From Bacteroidetes bacterium MedPE-SWsnd-G2 (GTDB lineage Bacteria > Bacteroidota > Bacteroidia > Flavobacteriales > Flavobacteriaceae), in the NCBI GenBank assembly GCA_001874335.1, contig MPDE01000004.1, positions 1-64,000 on the forward strand: a stretch of DNA of 64,000 nt, written 5' to 3'. Below the pieces are notes generated by a model. It searched no databases and had not been told where the DNA came from. It saw only the letters and a list, made by a program, of their open reading frames with translations. Below, one piece after another: positions 33,023 through 42,500 of this stretch (positions are counted from its first letter, which is position 1; each line of letters opens with the position of its first letter). The translations under genes and the position numbers were made by a program.

Positions 33023-33163
33023 ATGAAGAAGTTACTACTCAGTGTAGCTGCTTTAATGTTTGCTACATTCCTATTTTCTCAGGATGACAGTCAAGACGTA
33101 AGTGATGAATTAACTCATGACAATGCGGTAGAGACTAGTGCATCTTTTGAAGTAGAATCGTAA
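33023..33163 (+). CDS. Small secreted peptide, 46 aa
   Basis: The ATG at 33023 opens MKKLLLSVAALMFATFLFSQ, a textbook signal peptide, followed by 26 acidic, Ser/Thr-rich residues (DDSQDVSDELTHDNAVETSA...). The mature part has no Cys and no recognised motif. It is preceded by a TAAATTTG -7-like element (32988-32995) and followed by a strong terminator, so it looks like an independent short transcript. Similar tiny exported peptides are common in flavobacteria, with no known function. The 238 bp upstream (32785-33022) contain nothing else I recognise. Confidence 0.65.
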   Translation: MKKLLLSVAALMFATFLFSQDDSQDVSDELTHDNAVETSASFEVES

Positions 33164-33220
33164 ATTAATTTTTACCTGTTATAAGTCTAATACACTTTTT
33201 CAGAAGAAAGTTGACTTTGA

Positions 33221-33256
33221 AAGGACAAGTGAATGTAAATTCATTTGTCCTTTTTT
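33221..33256 (+). terminator. Terminator of the 46-aa secreted peptide gene
   Basis: A 14-bp stem AAGGACAAGTGAAT/ATTCATTTGTCCTT (one G-U pair) with a short loop is followed by TTTTTT. Confidence 0.9.
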
Positions 33257-33336
33257 ACGTTTTAACAGTCTCAATAATTTCAAATTCATCCTTATAATTC
33301 GATACAATTCTTATTTTTGCATTCAAATTTATACCT

Positions 33337-34515
33337 ATGAGCGAAAATGTAAGTAAACGATATGATCAGAGAGGTGTTTCGGCGTCGAAATCTGATGTGC
33401 ATAATGCAATTAAAAATATTGATAAAGGATTGTTTCCTAAAGCATTTTGTAAAATTGTTCCTGATTATTTAACTGCCGATGAGGACTATTGTTTGATTAT
33501 GCATGCTGATGGTGCTGGAACCAAAAGTTCATTAGCATATATGTATTGGAAAGAAACTGGCGATTTGTCTGTTTGGAAAGGAATTGCTCAGGATGCTCTT
33601 ATTATGAATATTGACGATTTACTTTGCGTTGGGGCTACAGATAACATTATGTTATCTTCTACTATAGGACGAAATAAAAATTTAATTCCTGGTGAAGTGC
33701 TTTCGGCTATTATTAATGGTACTGAAGCATTAATTGAAGAGTTGGGTAATTACGGTGTTACGATACATTCCACTGGAGGAGAAACAGCAGATGTTGGTGA
33801 TTTAGTTAGAACCATTATTGTTGACTCTACCGTAACTGCTCGAATGAAACGCAAGGATGTTATTGATAATGCTAACATCACTGCTGGTGATGTGATTGTT
33901 GGACTTGAGTCTTTTGGTCAAGCTACTTATGAGAAAGAATATAATGGTGGGATGGGAAGTAACGGACTTACTTCTGCAAGACATGATGTGTTCGAAAAAT
34001 ATTTAGCCAAGAAGTTTCCTGAAAGTTTTGATGCTTCAGTTCCTGAAGATTTAGTGTATTCTGGTCAAGTGAAATTGACAGATTCTGTAGAGGATTCACC
34101 TTTGGATGCTGGAAAATTAGTATTGTCTCCAACACGTACTTACGCACCGATCATTAAAAAAATATTGTCACAATTTACAAGTAATGAGGTTCATGGTATG
34201 ATTCACTGTTCTGGAGGTGCTCAAACAAAAATTCTTCATTTTGTAGACCAACTTCATATTATTAAAGATAATATGTTTGAGGTTCCGCCGTTGTTTAAGC
34301 TGATACAAGAGCAATCTAAAACCGATTGGAAAGAAATGTATCAAGTGTTTAACTGTGGTCACCGTATGGAAATTTACGTGAAGCCAGAAGTTGCCGAACA
34401 GATTATAGAAATTTCTCAATCATTTAATGTTGATGCAAAAATTATTGGTAGTGTTGAAGCTGCTGATAAAAAGAAATTAACGATTAAAAGTGAATACGGA
34501 GAATTTCAGTATTAA
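33337..34515 (+). CDS. purM: Phosphoribosylformylglycinamidine cyclo-ligase (AIR synthetase)
   Basis: 392 residues. It closes the imidazole ring in purine synthesis (FGAM + ATP to AIR). Motifs: KRYDQRGVSASKSDVHNAI start, HADGAGTKSSLAYMYW (the DGxGTK ATP/substrate motif), NIDDLLCVGATDNIMLSSTIGRN, HSTGGETADVGDLVRT, GMIHCSGGAQTKILHF, and QVFNCGHRMEIYV in place of the FNMGIG motif of shorter PurM. It is longer than the ~345-residue proteobacterial enzyme, as is usual for Bacteroidota. A TATTTTTG -7 element lies at 33312-33319. The DUF3078 gene follows after 20 nt. Confidence 0.93.
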   Translation: MSENVSKRYDQRGVSASKSDVHNAIKNIDKGLFPKAFCKIVPDYLTADEDYCLIMHADGAGTKSSLAYMYWKETGDLSVWKGIAQDALIMNIDDLLCVGATDNIMLSSTIGRNKNLIPGEVLSAIINGTEALIEELGNYGVTIHSTGGETADVGDLVRTIIVDSTVTARMKRKDVIDNANITAGDVIVGLESFGQATYEKEYNGGMGSNGLTSARHDVFEKYLAKKFPESFDASVPEDLVYSGQVKLTDSVEDSPLDAGKLVLSPTRTYAPIIKKILSQFTSNEVHGMIHCSGGAQTKILHFVDQLHIIKDNMFEVPPLFKLIQEQSKTDWKEMYQVFNCGHRMEIYVKPEVAEQIIEISQSFNVDAKIIGSVEAADKKKLTIKSEYGEFQY

Positions 34516-34535
34516 TTTATAAACCCCAAATTTTA

Positions 34536-35498
34536 ATGCGATACTTAATATTAATTATCGTGTTGTTGACTACACTTAACCTAAGTGCACAACCCGATTC
34601 TATTTATTTTAAGGAGCCTGCAATTGATTCTGTAATTTCTCCAAAATGGGAGAACAAGAATGTTGCTGCTTTAGACTTAAGCGAGGTGGCTTTTGTAAAT
34701 TGGAATTCTGGAGGTAGTAATTCTATTTCGGCATTAATTACCGTCGGAGGTAGTATGAATTACCGTCGTGAAAATTTGTTCTGGGATAATAATTTATTAA
34801 TGCGATTTGGGATCAACCAGCAACAAGATAGAGGATTTTCTAAAACCGATGATTTAATAGAGATCAACTCTAATTTTGGTTATAAGAAAGACAGTTTGTC
34901 AAATTGGTTTTTTTCAGCCAGACTAAATTTTAAAACTCAATTTGCTAATGGATTTAATTACCCTGACGAGTCTAATAAAATTTCCCATTTTATGGCTCCT
35001 GGGTATTTGTTTTTTGGTGGAGGTATGGAATATACCAAAAACAAAGAACGATTTACGTTATACTTTTCTCCATTAACTTTAAAATACACCTTTGTATTGG
35101 ATGATGATTTAGCTAATGCTGGTGCATTTGGTGTAACCGGAGCTGTATATGATAGTAATGGAGTGTTATTGTTGGCCGGAGATCAAATAAGGGAAGAGGT
35201 AGGTATTCTTATTAACAGTGCCTTTAATACGCCAATAGTAAAGAATATAGATATGCGAACCTTTGTGAGCTTGTATACAGATTATGTAAATAGCTTCGGA
35301 AACATTGATATTGATTGGGAGATTAATTTCGATTTTAAAGTGAATAATTACGTGAGGGCAACCTTTGGATCTCATATAAAATATGATGATGATGTCAGAC
35401 TAATTGAAACTTCTGATATCGAAGGAGAAGTTATAGATAAAGGACCAAAAGTACAGTGGAAACAAATTCTAGGGGTCGGTGTGATTTATGATTTTTAG
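34536..35498 (+). CDS. DUF3078 family outer-membrane protein
   Basis: 320 residues. A signal peptide (MRYLILIIVLLTTLNLSAQ) is followed by LSEVAFVNWNSGGSNSISALITVGG, the DUF3078 signature, then alternating beta strands (LRMGFINQ-type strands, FSARLNFKTQFANGF, RFTLYFSPLTLKYTFVLD) and a C-terminal strand QILGVGVIYDF with terminal Phe. This fits an outer-membrane beta barrel of unknown role found in Bacteroidota. It probably shares the purM transcript (20-nt gap). It overlaps the converging small membrane protein gene by 4 nt. Confidence 0.88.
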   Translation: MRYLILIIVLLTTLNLSAQPDSIYFKEPAIDSVISPKWENKNVAALDLSEVAFVNWNSGGSNSISALITVGGSMNYRRENLFWDNNLLMRFGINQQQDRGFSKTDDLIEINSNFGYKKDSLSNWFFSARLNFKTQFANGFNYPDESNKISHFMAPGYLFFGGGMEYTKNKERFTLYFSPLTLKYTFVLDDDLANAGAFGVTGAVYDSNGVLLLAGDQIREEVGILINSAFNTPIVKNIDMRTFVSLYTDYVNSFGNIDIDWEINFDFKVNNYVRATFGSHIKYDDDVRLIETSDIEGEVIDKGPKVQWKQILGVGVIYDF

Positions 35499-35782
35499 AT
35501 AAACTCTTTTACTACTGCTAAATAGCTAAAAGTGAAAGTGATGTCTATTAAAAAAATATAAATGAGCAATCGCTTTAAGGTTAATCCTAATTGGTTGAAA
35601 ACTTGCGAAATGATTTGCTGTTGGTTTTCTGTAAGGACTCTATATAGAACCAAAATAATCACAAATTTTACAATTAAAGCTGAGCCAAATTGAGGCATTA
35701 ATATTGAAATTATAATGTTTGCCACTAGTGACCAAATTAAAAGTGGTTTGTAAAATAAAAAGATGGCTTTCAGTACTTTCAT
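35495..35782 (-). CDS. Small membrane protein, 95 aa, unknown
   Basis: 95 residues with three hydrophobic helices (~5-27, 33-48, 70-90) and one polar stretch TENQQQIISQVFNQLG between the second and third. Positive residues flank helix ends. I do not recognise the family. It ends 4 nt inside the DUF3078 gene, converging on it. No terminator or good promoter is evident. It is kept as a gene because of the membrane-helix pattern and the clean frame, but expression is unproven. Confidence 0.65.
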   Translation of the reverse strand: MKVLKAIFLFYKPLLIWSLVANIIISILMPQFGSALIVKFVIILVLYRVLTENQQQIISQVFNQLGLTLKRLLIYIFLIDITFTFSYLAVVKEFI

Positions 35783-35896
35783 AATAGTTTAGAACGCAGA
35801 TAGGAACTAAATATTTTTGACACTTTTAATTTTATGGATTTGAATCTTAAAATTCATAAAATATCGTATTTTTGAAGGCACAATTGTAAAGGATAT

Positions 35897-36973
35897 ATGT
35901 TAGACAAATTACAGATAGTAAAACAACGTTTTGATGAGGTTAGTGATTTAATCATTCAGCCAGATATTATTACAGATCAAAAACGTTATGTTGCTCTAAA
36001 TAAAGAATACAAGGATTTAAAAATTCTTTGTGATAAACGAGAAGAATACAAAGCTCTTTTAGATAATATTGCTGAAGCCGAAGAAATTATTTCAGATGGA
36101 TCTGACCAAGAAATGGTTGATATGGCTAAAATGCAATATGACGATGCAAAAAGTGCTATTCCCGTTCTTGAAGATGAGATTAAATTTTTATTGATTCCTA
36201 AAGATCCAGAAGACACAAAGAATGCAGTAGTCGAGTTGCGTGCTGGTACAGGTGGAGATGAAGCTAGTATTTTTGCTGGAGATTTGTTTAGAATGTATAC
36301 CAAATATTGTGAAGGTAAAGGCTGGAGAGTAAGCACTGTAGATTTTAGTGAAGGAACAAATGGCGGATTTAAAGAAATTCAGTTTGAAGTTTCTGGAGAA
36401 GATGTTTATGGAACTTTAAAATTTGAAGCAGGAGTACATCGTGTTCAACGTGTGCCTCAGACAGAAACTCAAGGTCGAGTGCATACAAGTGCGGCAACTG
36501 TAATGGTATTTCCTGAAGCAGAAGAGTTTGATGTAGAGATTAACCCTAAAGATGTAAGAATTGATTATTTCTGTTCTTCTGGTCCTGGTGGGCAATCTGT
36601 AAATACTACCTATTCAGCAGTAAGGTTAACGCATACACCTACAGGTTTGGTAGCACAATGTCAAGATCAAAAATCACAACATAAAAACAAAGAAAAAGCC
36701 TTTAAGGTTTTGCGTTCAAGATTGTACGATTTAGAGCTGGCTAAAAAGCAAGAAGAAGATGCAGCTAAGCGTGGTTCTATGGTAACAAGTGGTGACCGTT
36801 CAGCAAAAATTAGAACATATAATTATCCGCAAGGTCGTGTTACTGATCACCGTATTGGTTTAACACTTTATGATCTTCAAAATATAATTAACGGAGATAT
36901 CCAAAAAATAATAGACGAATTGATGTTAGCTGATAACACTGAAAAGTTAAAAGCTAATAGCGATATGATATAA
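35897..36973 (+). CDS. prfA: Peptide chain release factor 1
   Basis: 358 residues. It terminates translation at UAA and UAG. The stop-recognition tripeptide is PQT within [17 protein letters not shown] (the PxT site of RF1; RF2 would have SPF), and the catalytic GGQ lies in [10 protein letters not shown]. The C-terminal [19 protein letters not shown] is standard. No frameshift site is present, consistent with RF1. A TATTTTTG -7 element lies at 35867-35874 with a TTTG at 35839-35842 (24-nt spacer). Confidence 0.97.
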   Translation: MLDKLQIVKQRFDEVSDLIIQPDIITDQKRYVALNKEYKDLKILCDKREEYKALLDNIAEAEEIISDGSDQEMVDMAKMQYDDAKSAIPVLEDEIKFLLIPKDPEDTKNAVVELRAGTGGDEASIFAGDLFRMYTKYCEGKGWRVSTVDFSEGTNGGFKEIQFEVSGEDVYGTLKFEAGVHRVQRVPQTETQGRVHTSAATVMVFPEAEEFDVEINPKDVRIDYFCSSGPGGQSVNTTYSAVRLTHTPTGLVAQCQDQKSQHKNKEKAFKVLRSRLYDLELAKKQEEDAAKRGSMVTSGDRSAKIRTYNYPQGRVTDHRIGLTLYDLQNIINGDIQKIIDELMLADNTEKLKANSDMI

Positions 36974-36978
36974 ATTTT

Positions 36979-37003
36979 AAGCCTCTTTTCTGAGGCTTTT
37001 TTT
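36979..37003 (+). terminator. prfA terminator
   Basis: The stem AAGCCTC/GAGGCTT with a 6-nt loop and a T run begins 5 nt after the stop. pyrF starts only 15 nt later, so this may act as partial attenuation within the prfA-pyrF run. Confidence 0.75.
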
Positions 37004-37018
37004 ACAAGTAAATATTAC

Positions 37019-37834
37019 ATGACAACAGAACAATTAGTAGATCAAATCAAACTTAAAAAATCGTTTTTGTGTATTGGTTTAGATGTTGATTTAAATAAAA
37101 TCCCAGAACACTTATTAAAAGAGGAAGATCCTATTTTCGAATTTAATAAGGCTATTATTGATGCTACTCATCAGCTATGTGTTGCCTATAAACCTAACAC
37201 GGCTTTTTATGAAGCATACGGGATTAAAGGCTGGAAATCTTTGCAAAAAACCATTGAATATTTAAATGCTAATTATCCCGAAATCTTTACTATAGCAGAC
37301 GCTAAAAGAGGGGATATTGGAAATACAAGTACAATGTACGCCAAAGCATTTTTTGAAGATTTAGAATTTGATAGTGTGACTGTTGCACCTTATATGGGGA
37401 AAGATTCGGTTGAGCCATTTTTAGCTTTTAAGGATAAACATACTATAATGTTGGCCTTAACATCAAATGCAGGGGCTTTCGATTTTCAAACCTTAACTAC
37501 TAATGGGCAAGAATTGTATAAGCAAGTGTTAGAGACTTCAAAGCAGTGGCAAAATTCTGAGAACTTAATGTATGTGGTTGGTGCAACCAAAGCAGAGTTC
37601 CTGGCAGATATTCGTAATATTATTCCTGATAGTTTTTTATTAGTACCCGGTGTTGGTGCGCAAGGCGGCAATCTTCAAGATGTATGTAAATACGGAATGA
37701 ACTCTAATGTTGGTCTTTTAATAAATTCATCTCGAGGAATTATTTACGCATCAAAGGATGTTGATTTTGCTGAAGCGGCTTGCAATAGTGCAAAACAACT
37801 TCAATCTCAGATGGAAGAAATATTGAATAATTAA
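37019..37834 (+). CDS. pyrF: Orotidine 5'-phosphate decarboxylase (type 2)
   Basis: 271 residues. It makes UMP in the last step of pyrimidine synthesis. The catalytic motif is [15 protein letters not shown] (the DxKxxD pattern), preceded by [13 protein letters not shown] and followed by [15 protein letters not shown] and [10 protein letters not shown] (phosphate-binding loop). The ~270-residue length and motif spacing identify the type 2 family also seen in actinobacteria. The BtuF-like gene starts 4 nt after its stop, so the two are probably co-transcribed. Confidence 0.96.
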   Translation: MTTEQLVDQIKLKKSFLCIGLDVDLNKIPEHLLKEEDPIFEFNKAIIDATHQLCVAYKPNTAFYEAYGIKGWKSLQKTIEYLNANYPEIFTIADAKRGDIGNTSTMYAKAFFEDLEFDSVTVAPYMGKDSVEPFLAFKDKHTIMLALTSNAGAFDFQTLTTNGQELYKQVLETSKQWQNSENLMYVVGATKAEFLADIRNIIPDSFLLVPGVGAQGGNLQDVCKYGMNSNVGLLINSSRGIIYASKDVDFAEAACNSAKQLQSQMEEILNN

Positions 37835-37838
37835 TACA

Positions 37839-38642
37839 ATGATCCTTTCGGACCATTTACACCGAAAGTTGGAGTTGAAATCACCTCCGCTTAGAATAGT
37901 GTCATTAGTACCCAGTCAAACCGAACTAATTTGTGATTTAGGTCTGGAAAGTAGATTGGTTGGGGTTACAAAATTTTGTGTGCATCCGTCTCATCTTAAA
38001 AAGGACAAAACAATTGTTGGTGGAACCAAAAAGGTAAACATCGAAAAGATTGTTGCTTTGAATCCTGATTTGGTTTTATGTAATAAAGAAGAGAATACCT
38101 TAGAGATTGTATCGCAATTAGAAAAAGTTTGTCAGGTTCATGTTAGTGATGTCAAAACTGTAGAAGACAACTTTTCTTTAATTGAGGATTACGGTAAGCT
38201 TTTGGGTGTAGAGGGAAAAGCGGAAGCTTTAGTATTGGAAATCAAAAGAGAACTGTCCAAACTAAAAATTGCTTTAAAAGATACGCCTGTATTAAAAGTG
38301 GTTTATGCTATTTGGAAAAATCCTTGGATGGCATGTGGAGGCGATACTTATATTTCAGATGTTCTTGAATTAATCAAGTTGGAAAATCGCTTTAAGAGAA
38401 GTCATCGATATCCTGAATTTAATTTGAATGAAATCAACTTAGGTGACATTGATTTTATGTTATTGTCTTCAGAACCTTATCCTTTCTCTAAATTAGATCA
38501 AGAGGAAATAACACAACATATTAACCAATTGAAAACAATGCTTGTCGATGGCGAAATGTTTTCTTGGTATGGATCGAGGTTGCTTAAAGGCATACCTTAC
38601 CTGTTAAAACTTAGATCAAGTTTAATTGCGGATATAAATTAG
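37839..38642 (+). CDS. BtuF-like helical-backbone metal-receptor protein without signal peptide
   Basis: 267 residues resembling periplasmic cobalamin/metal-siderophore binding proteins: LRIVSLVPSQTELICDLGLESRLVGVT, VGGTKKVNIEKIVALNPDLVLCN, a long central helix (~118-150), IWKNPWMACGGDTYISDVL and a C-terminal lobe. No signal peptide or lipobox precedes the domain: the N-terminus is MILSDHLHRKLELKSPP. So the protein appears cytoplasmic, or the export signal has been lost. No BtuC/BtuD genes are nearby. It follows pyrF by 4 nt. The ligand is unknown. Confidence 0.82.
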   Translation: MILSDHLHRKLELKSPPLRIVSLVPSQTELICDLGLESRLVGVTKFCVHPSHLKKDKTIVGGTKKVNIEKIVALNPDLVLCNKEENTLEIVSQLEKVCQVHVSDVKTVEDNFSLIEDYGKLLGVEGKAEALVLEIKRELSKLKIALKDTPVLKVVYAIWKNPWMACGGDTYISDVLELIKLENRFKRSHRYPEFNLNEINLGDIDFMLLSSEPYPFSKLDQEEITQHINQLKTMLVDGEMFSWYGSRLLKGIPYLLKLRSSLIADIN

Positions 38643-38659
38643 TCTACTTAGAATAAGCA

Positions 38660-38809
38660 TTATAAAAGTTTGCGTTCTATACCTTCTGATGCGATGAAAT
38701 TAATCACATCTTCCATAGATCTTACATACTTCTTTTGAAATTCTTTTACGCTTAATACTTCTTTTAAATTAGGTCTTACATTACCTACTTTACAAAACTG
38801 TGGCTTCAT
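38660..38809 (-). CDS. Small hypothetical protein, 49 aa
   Basis: A 49-codon frame starting MKPQFCKVGNVRPNLKEVLS and ending IASEGIERKLL. It is charged, probably helical, with no signal or membrane segment. The central VKEFQKKYVRSMEDVINFIA looks like an amphipathic helix. I do not recognise it. It lies between the BtuF-like gene (converging) and another small minus-strand gene, with no clear promoter. Its codon choice is like neighbouring genes. Confidence 0.45.
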   Translation of the reverse strand: MKPQFCKVGNVRPNLKEVLSVKEFQKKYVRSMEDVINFIASEGIERKLL

Positions 38810-38890
38810 TACTGTGAAATTTATAATATATACGACTATCCCTAAAGTTTAGACGTCTAAAAGTGTTAAAAAAAATAGAATTGTAGCTTG

Positions 38891-39094
38891 CTAAGCTACA
38901 GAGTTAGTCCAGTCGGGATCTCTATATAGATATTTTAATCTATTGAGCTTGTTTAGGAGTTTTATGGCCTTGTATTCCGAAATGTCGCTTTGGGCAGAAT
39001 CGGTTTGTCTTAAATTATAAGCATGCTCCATAAGACGCTTGTACCTTTGTTGCAGGCGGCTATGGTTTGCTGATATTTTTGACTTTGGTTTCAT
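38891..39094 (-). CDS. Small basic helical protein, possibly Lacal_2735-like, 67 aa
   Basis: 67 residues: MKPKSKISANHSRLQQRYKRLMEHAYNL, then RQTDSAQSDISEYKAIKLLNKLNRL. The core (LQ..YKRLMEHAYNLRQTD..SD) resembles the flavobacterial Lacal_2735 family of small Lys-rich proteins (LQ.KYKKLMEEA..LS..NR..SD), with a different N- and C-terminus. The function is unknown. A hairpin with a T-tract lies 76 nt upstream on the same strand (39200-39167), so its promoter must be between them or the hairpin acts as an attenuator. Confidence 0.6.
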   Translation of the reverse strand: MKPKSKISANHSRLQQRYKRLMEHAYNLRQTDSAQSDISEYKAIKLLNKLNRLKYLYRDPDWTNSVA

Positions 39095-39166
39095 CCTAAA
39101 GAAATGTGATATACAATATATTTAAATAATTGTAATTCAGCAAGTTAAACCGTTAATATCTTTAAT

Positions 39167-39200
39167 AAAAAAATCGGTTCAATTGATATGAACCGATTTT
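39167..39200 (-). terminator. Orphan intrinsic terminator on the minus strand
   Basis: A 12-bp perfect stem AAAATCGGTTCA/TGAACCGATTTT with a 7-nt loop is followed, on the minus strand, by a T tract. No annotated minus-strand gene lies upstream of it before icmF (plus), so the transcript it ends is unidentified. Confidence 0.7.
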
Positions 39201-39379
39201 CTCCCTAACTTGACTAATCTAAAATCCATATAGCGGATATTGCACTCAAAGAAAACGTTAATTATTGTGATTGAGATTAACTAAATATTAGCAGTTTGTT
39301 AATTATTATGACTTGTCACTATTTTATAAAGACTTCATTTAAAACCTTTTTGTTTGCACCCTAACTGAGGAGAGACAAA

Positions 39380-39424
39380 ATGCGTAATGTAATTATATTG
39401 CTTTTAAAAGCATTTGGCTACTAA
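39380..39424 (+). CDS. Putative 14-codon leader ORF with Shine-Dalgarno sequence
   Basis: ATG at 39380 encodes MRNVIILLLKAFGY then TAA. AGGAG (39368-39372, within GAGGAGAG) sits 7 nt upstream, ideal spacing, whereas almost no other gene here has a Shine-Dalgarno sequence. TTTGCACCC at 39353-39361, like the end of the tRNA-Arg promoter, lies just upstream. The frame contains a perfect palindrome TGCTTTTAAAAGCA (39399-39412). It lies 120 nt before icmF. Confidence 0.4.
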   Translation: MRNVIILLLKAFGY

Positions 39425-39485
39425 ATTTATAATTAGACCCTAAACATTATTTATCCATAATTAACATTAGATAATTCTGAATGAC

Positions 39486-39511
39486 TACGGGATATTTTTG
39501 AATTATCCGTA
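39486..39511 (+). promoter_or_regulatory. Dyad over the icmF -7 element
   Basis: TACGGGATA (39486-39494) and TATCCGTA (39504-39511) form an imperfect palindrome (one extra G) centred on TATTTTTG at 39493-39500, the likely icmF -7 element. No -33 TTG is visible. A protein bound here would occlude RNA polymerase. Confidence 0.45.
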
Positions 39512-39544
39512 AATTGCGGCTCCAAAAAACGCAATTAATTACAG

Positions 39545-42500
39545 ATGGAACAAATTACCCCTTATAAACCAAAATATAAAGTAAGAATTGTAACTGCAGC
39601 ATCACTTTTTGATGGGCACGATGCAGCCATTAATATCATGAGACGAATTATTCAGTCTACCGGTGTTGAGGTGATACATTTAGGTCATGACCGTAGTGTA
39701 GAAGAAGTTGTAAATACAGCCATTCAAGAAGATGCAAACGCAATTGCCATGACATCTTACCAAGGTGGTCATAATGAGTATTTTAAATACATGTATGATT
39801 TGCTTAAGGAAAGAGGCGCAAGTCATATCAAAATTTTTGGAGGCGGAGGAGGAGTAATCCTTCCTGAAGAGATTAAAGAACTTATGGATTACGGGATTAC
39901 TCGTATTTATTCTCCAGACGATGGTCGTGAATTAGGGTTACAAGGCATGATTAATGATTTGGTTCAGCAATCAGATTTTGCTATTGGTGATGAATTAAAT
40001 GGTGAGGTAAACCACTTGGCAGAAAAAAGTACCAAGGCTATTGCAAGGGTAATTTCTTCAGCTGAGAATTTTCCGGAAGTAGCAAAGGATACGCTTGATA
40101 TAATTCACAATAAAAATAAAACTAACACGACACCAGTATTAGGAATTACCGGTACAGGTGGAGCAGGTAAATCATCTTTAGTAGATGAACTTGTGAGACG
40201 TTTTTTAATCGACTTTCCTGAGAAAACCATAGGTCTAATTTCTGTAGATCCATCAAAACGAAAAACTGGTGGGGCACTTTTAGGCGATAGAATTAGAATG
40301 AATGCTATTAATTCTGATCGTGTTTACATGAGAAGTTTAGCAACAAGACAATCTAATTTGGCCTTATCAAAATATGTGAATGAAGCTGTTGAAGTGTTGA
40401 AAGCAGCAGAGTATGATTTGATAATTTTAGAAACGTCTGGTATTGGACAATCTGATACAGAAATTATTGAACACAGTAATGTCTCTCTTTATGTGATGAC
40501 TCCTGAATTTGGTGCTGCAACCCAATTGGAGAAAATTGACATGTTAGATTTTGCCGATTTAGTGGCGATCAACAAGTTTGATAAAAGAGGAGCTTTAGAT
40601 GCTCTTAGAGATGTGAAGAAGCAATACATGAGAAACAATAATCTTTGGGATATCCCTCAAGATGAGTTGCCAGTATTTGGTACAATAGCTTCTCAATTTA
40701 ATGATCCAGGAATGAATACCTTATATAAGGCTATCATGGATAAATTGGTTGCTGAAACCAACTGCGATTTAAAATCGACTTTTGAGATAACTGAGGAAAT
40801 GAGTGAGAAGAACTTTGTTATTCCACCATCAAGAACACGTTACTTATCTGAAATTTCAGAATCCAATAGAGCTTACAACAAATCGGTTACAAATCAAGTA
40901 GGTGTTGCTCAAAAATTATACGGTGTTTACAAAACTTTAGAGTCGGTATTAGAAATAGTTCCTGTAATTGATAAAGCGGGGATTTCTTCTGAATCTTTTT
41001 CAGATGTAAAACCAGAATCAGAACAATTTGTAAAATTATTAAATGCTGAATTCGACCGAATTAAATTGAATTTAGATCCATACAATTGGGAAGTGATTTT
41101 AGGTTGGGATGAGAAAGTAAATAAATATAAAAATCCGGTTTATACCTTTAAAGTAAGAGATAAAGAGATTCATATTGATACACATACAGAGTCTTTATCG
41201 CATACTCAAATTCCTAAGGTAGCTTTACCAAAATACCAAGCTTGGGGTGATATTTTAGGATGGGTATTGCAAGAAAATGTTCCAGGTGAGTTTCCGTACA
41301 CAGCTGGACTATATCCGTTTAAAAGAACAGGAGAAGATCCTGCTCGTATGTTTGCCGGAGAAGGTGGACCAGAACGAACAAATAGAAGATTTCACTATGT
41401 GAGTGAAGGCTTGCCTGCAAAGCGTTTATCGACGGCATTTGATAGTGTAACCCTTTATGGAAACGATCCAGATTTACGTCCGGATATTTATGGTAAAATA
41501 GGTAATGCAGGGGTAAGTATTTGTTGTTTAGATGATGCTAAGAAATTATACTCTGGTTTCAATTTAGCCCACGTTATGACTTCTGTGAGTATGACTATTA
41601 ATGGTCCTGCTCCTATGTTACTCGGGTTCTTTATGAACGCAGCCATTGATCAACAATGTGAGTTATATATTAAGGAAAACAACTTAGAAGCTGAGGTAGA
41701 TTCAAAAATTGAAGCCATCTACAAGGAAAAAGGAATTGCAAGACCAGAATATCAAGGCGAATTGCCAAACGGTAATGACGGATTAGGTCTAATGTTGCTT
41801 GGAGTTACTGGAGATCAAGTGTTGCCTCAAGATGTATATCAAGATATTAAGGTTAAGACTATTGCTCAAGTTCGTGGTACGGTTCAAGCAGATATCTTAA
41901 AGGAAGATCAAGCTCAAAACACTTGTATTTTCTCTACTGAATTTGCTTTGCGTTTAATGGGGGATGTTCAAGAGTATTTTATTGATAACAATGTTAGAAA
42001 CTTCTATTCTGTTTCTATTTCAGGATATCATATTGCTGAAGCAGGTGCAAATCCTATTACGCAATTAGCGTTGACCTTAGCAAATGGTTTCACTTATGTT
42101 GAATACTACCTTTCAAGAGGAATGGATATCAATAAGTTTGGACCTAATTTATCATTTTTCTTTTCTAACGGTATCGACCCAGAATATTCTGTGATTGGTC
42201 GTGTGGCAAGAAAAATTTGGGCAAAAGCAATGAAGGATAAGTATAATGCTAATTCGCGTGCTCAAATGCTTAAATATCACATCCAAACATCAGGAAGAAG
42301 TTTGCATGCTCAGGAGATTGATTTTAATGATATTAGAACAACATTGCAAGCGTTGTATGCTATTTATGATAACTGTAATTCGTTGCATACAAACGCTTAT
42401 GACGAAGCGATTACTACACCAACAGAAGAATCGGTTAGACGTGCAATGGCCATCCAATTAATTATAAATAAAGAATTAGGTTTAGCTAAAAACGAAAACC

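Noticed and set aside
39260-39545. Cobalamin riboswitch in front of the B12-dependent icmF gene
   Set aside because: I looked for a B12-box-like conserved block and the multi-stem layout and could not find one; the leader is too short and AT-rich.
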